This document shows positions 6,290 through 6,687 of a stretch of 6,687 bases of DNA, in pieces. The stretch is from NCBI GenBank assembly GCA_022360355.1, contig JAKSCY010000542.1:1-6687 (forward strand), read 5' to 3'. A program made the translations under genes and the position numbers. Source of the DNA: Chlorobiales bacterium (GTDB lineage: Bacteria > Bacteroidota > Chlorobiia > Chlorobiales > Chlorobiaceae). The notes below the pieces were generated by a model. The model was not told the DNA's origin. It did no database searches and saw only the letters and a list, made by a program, of their open reading frames with translations. How positions within the stretch are numbered: position 1 is the stretch's first letter; each line of letters starts with the position of its first letter.

Positions 6290-6687
6290 ATGCGCTACGA
6301 CTTTCAAGCCATAGAGAAAAAATGGCAGGCATACTGGGATAAACACCAGACCTTCTTTACGGAAAACGCTAACGGCAAACCCAAATATTACGTACTTGAC
6401 ATGTTCCCCTACCCAAGCGGGTCAGGGCTTCATGTCGGGCACCTTGAAGGGTACACCGCTACGGATATCATGGCCCGATACAAACGGAGCCGGGGATACA
6501 ATGTTCTGCACCCTATGGGATGGGACGCTTTCGGGCTTCCCGCGGAACAGTTTGCCATTAAAACAGGTACCCATCCGAAAGTCATCACGGAAAAAAATGT
6601 CGGCAGCTTCAAGGAAACGCTGCAGCGTATGGGGTTCTCCTACGACTGGAACCGTGAAATCAACACAACCGATCCTGAATATTATAC
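6290..6687 (+). CDS. leuS: Leucyl-tRNA synthetase, N-terminal fragment
   Basis: The frame from the ATG at 6290 encodes 132 residues plus two bases and is cut by the window end; the full enzyme is normally over 800 residues. It is a class I aminoacyl-tRNA synthetase that charges tRNA-Leu with leucine using ATP. The start [16 protein letters not shown] is typical of bacterial Leu[23 protein letters not shown] (39-59) contains the HIGH-class motif HVGH (48-51). [20 protein letters not shown] and the SYDWNREI region follow, all in the first part of the Rossmann catalytic domain. The KMSKS loop and editing domain lie outside the window. GAGAG at 6284-6288 is at best a weak ribosome binding site. 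Because a strong terminator separates it from pnp, it should have its own promoter in 6187-6289. I see only a TTGAAC (6229-6234) without a good -10 partner. Confidence 0.96.
   Translation, partial: MRYDFQAIEKKWQAYWDKHQTFFTENANGKPKYYVLDMFPYPSGSGLHVGHLEGYTATDIMARYKRSRGYNVLHPMGWDAFGLPAEQFAIKTGTHPKVITEKNVGSFKETLQRMGFSYDWNREINTTDPEYY

Overview
The window looks like a chromosomal segment from a green sulfur bacterium (Chlorobiota, Chlorobium/Prosthecochloris type). This is inferred from the character of the PNPase, LeuRS and RsmI proteins, the balanced base composition, the scarcity of Shine-Dalgarno sequences before the housekeeping genes, and the presence of a sulfur-linked TSUP-type permease. 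No database search was possible, so the genus is a judgement. Most of the window is ordinary core-genome content, and I see no CRISPR array, mobile element, RNA gene or obviously new multi-gene system.

Left part, minus strand (1-1970). The first 121 bases hold the N-terminus of a minus-strand SRPBCC-like protein that runs off the left edge. Next is a 362-base non-coding stretch with degenerate hexameric CCGATT/CCGACC-type repeats, a direct-repeat pair, a 9-bp inverted repeat and a short heptamer repeat. Beyond it lies a two-gene minus-strand unit: a small thioredoxin-fold protein with a single cysteine where a CXXC would be expected (1728-1970), followed after 20 bases by a TauE/SafE (TSUP) family membrane transporter (484-1707). 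The first gene of this pair has a perfect AAGGAGGT ribosome binding site.

Right part, plus strand (2115-6687). After a 144-base divergent intergenic region come rsmI (16S rRNA C1402 2'-O-methyltransferase), panC (pantothenate synthetase), pnp (polynucleotide phosphorylase) and the first 132 codons of leuS (leucyl-tRNA synthetase), which is cut by the window end. A strong intrinsic terminator follows pnp, so leuS probably has its own promoter. The pnp leader carries an 8-bp direct repeat at 12-bp spacing that overlaps a candidate -35 box.

Functionally, the right half covers ribosome modification, coenzyme A precursor synthesis, RNA turnover and tRNA charging, with no shared pathway. The left half's permease and thioredoxin-like pair is the most lineage-specific part and the most worth following up.
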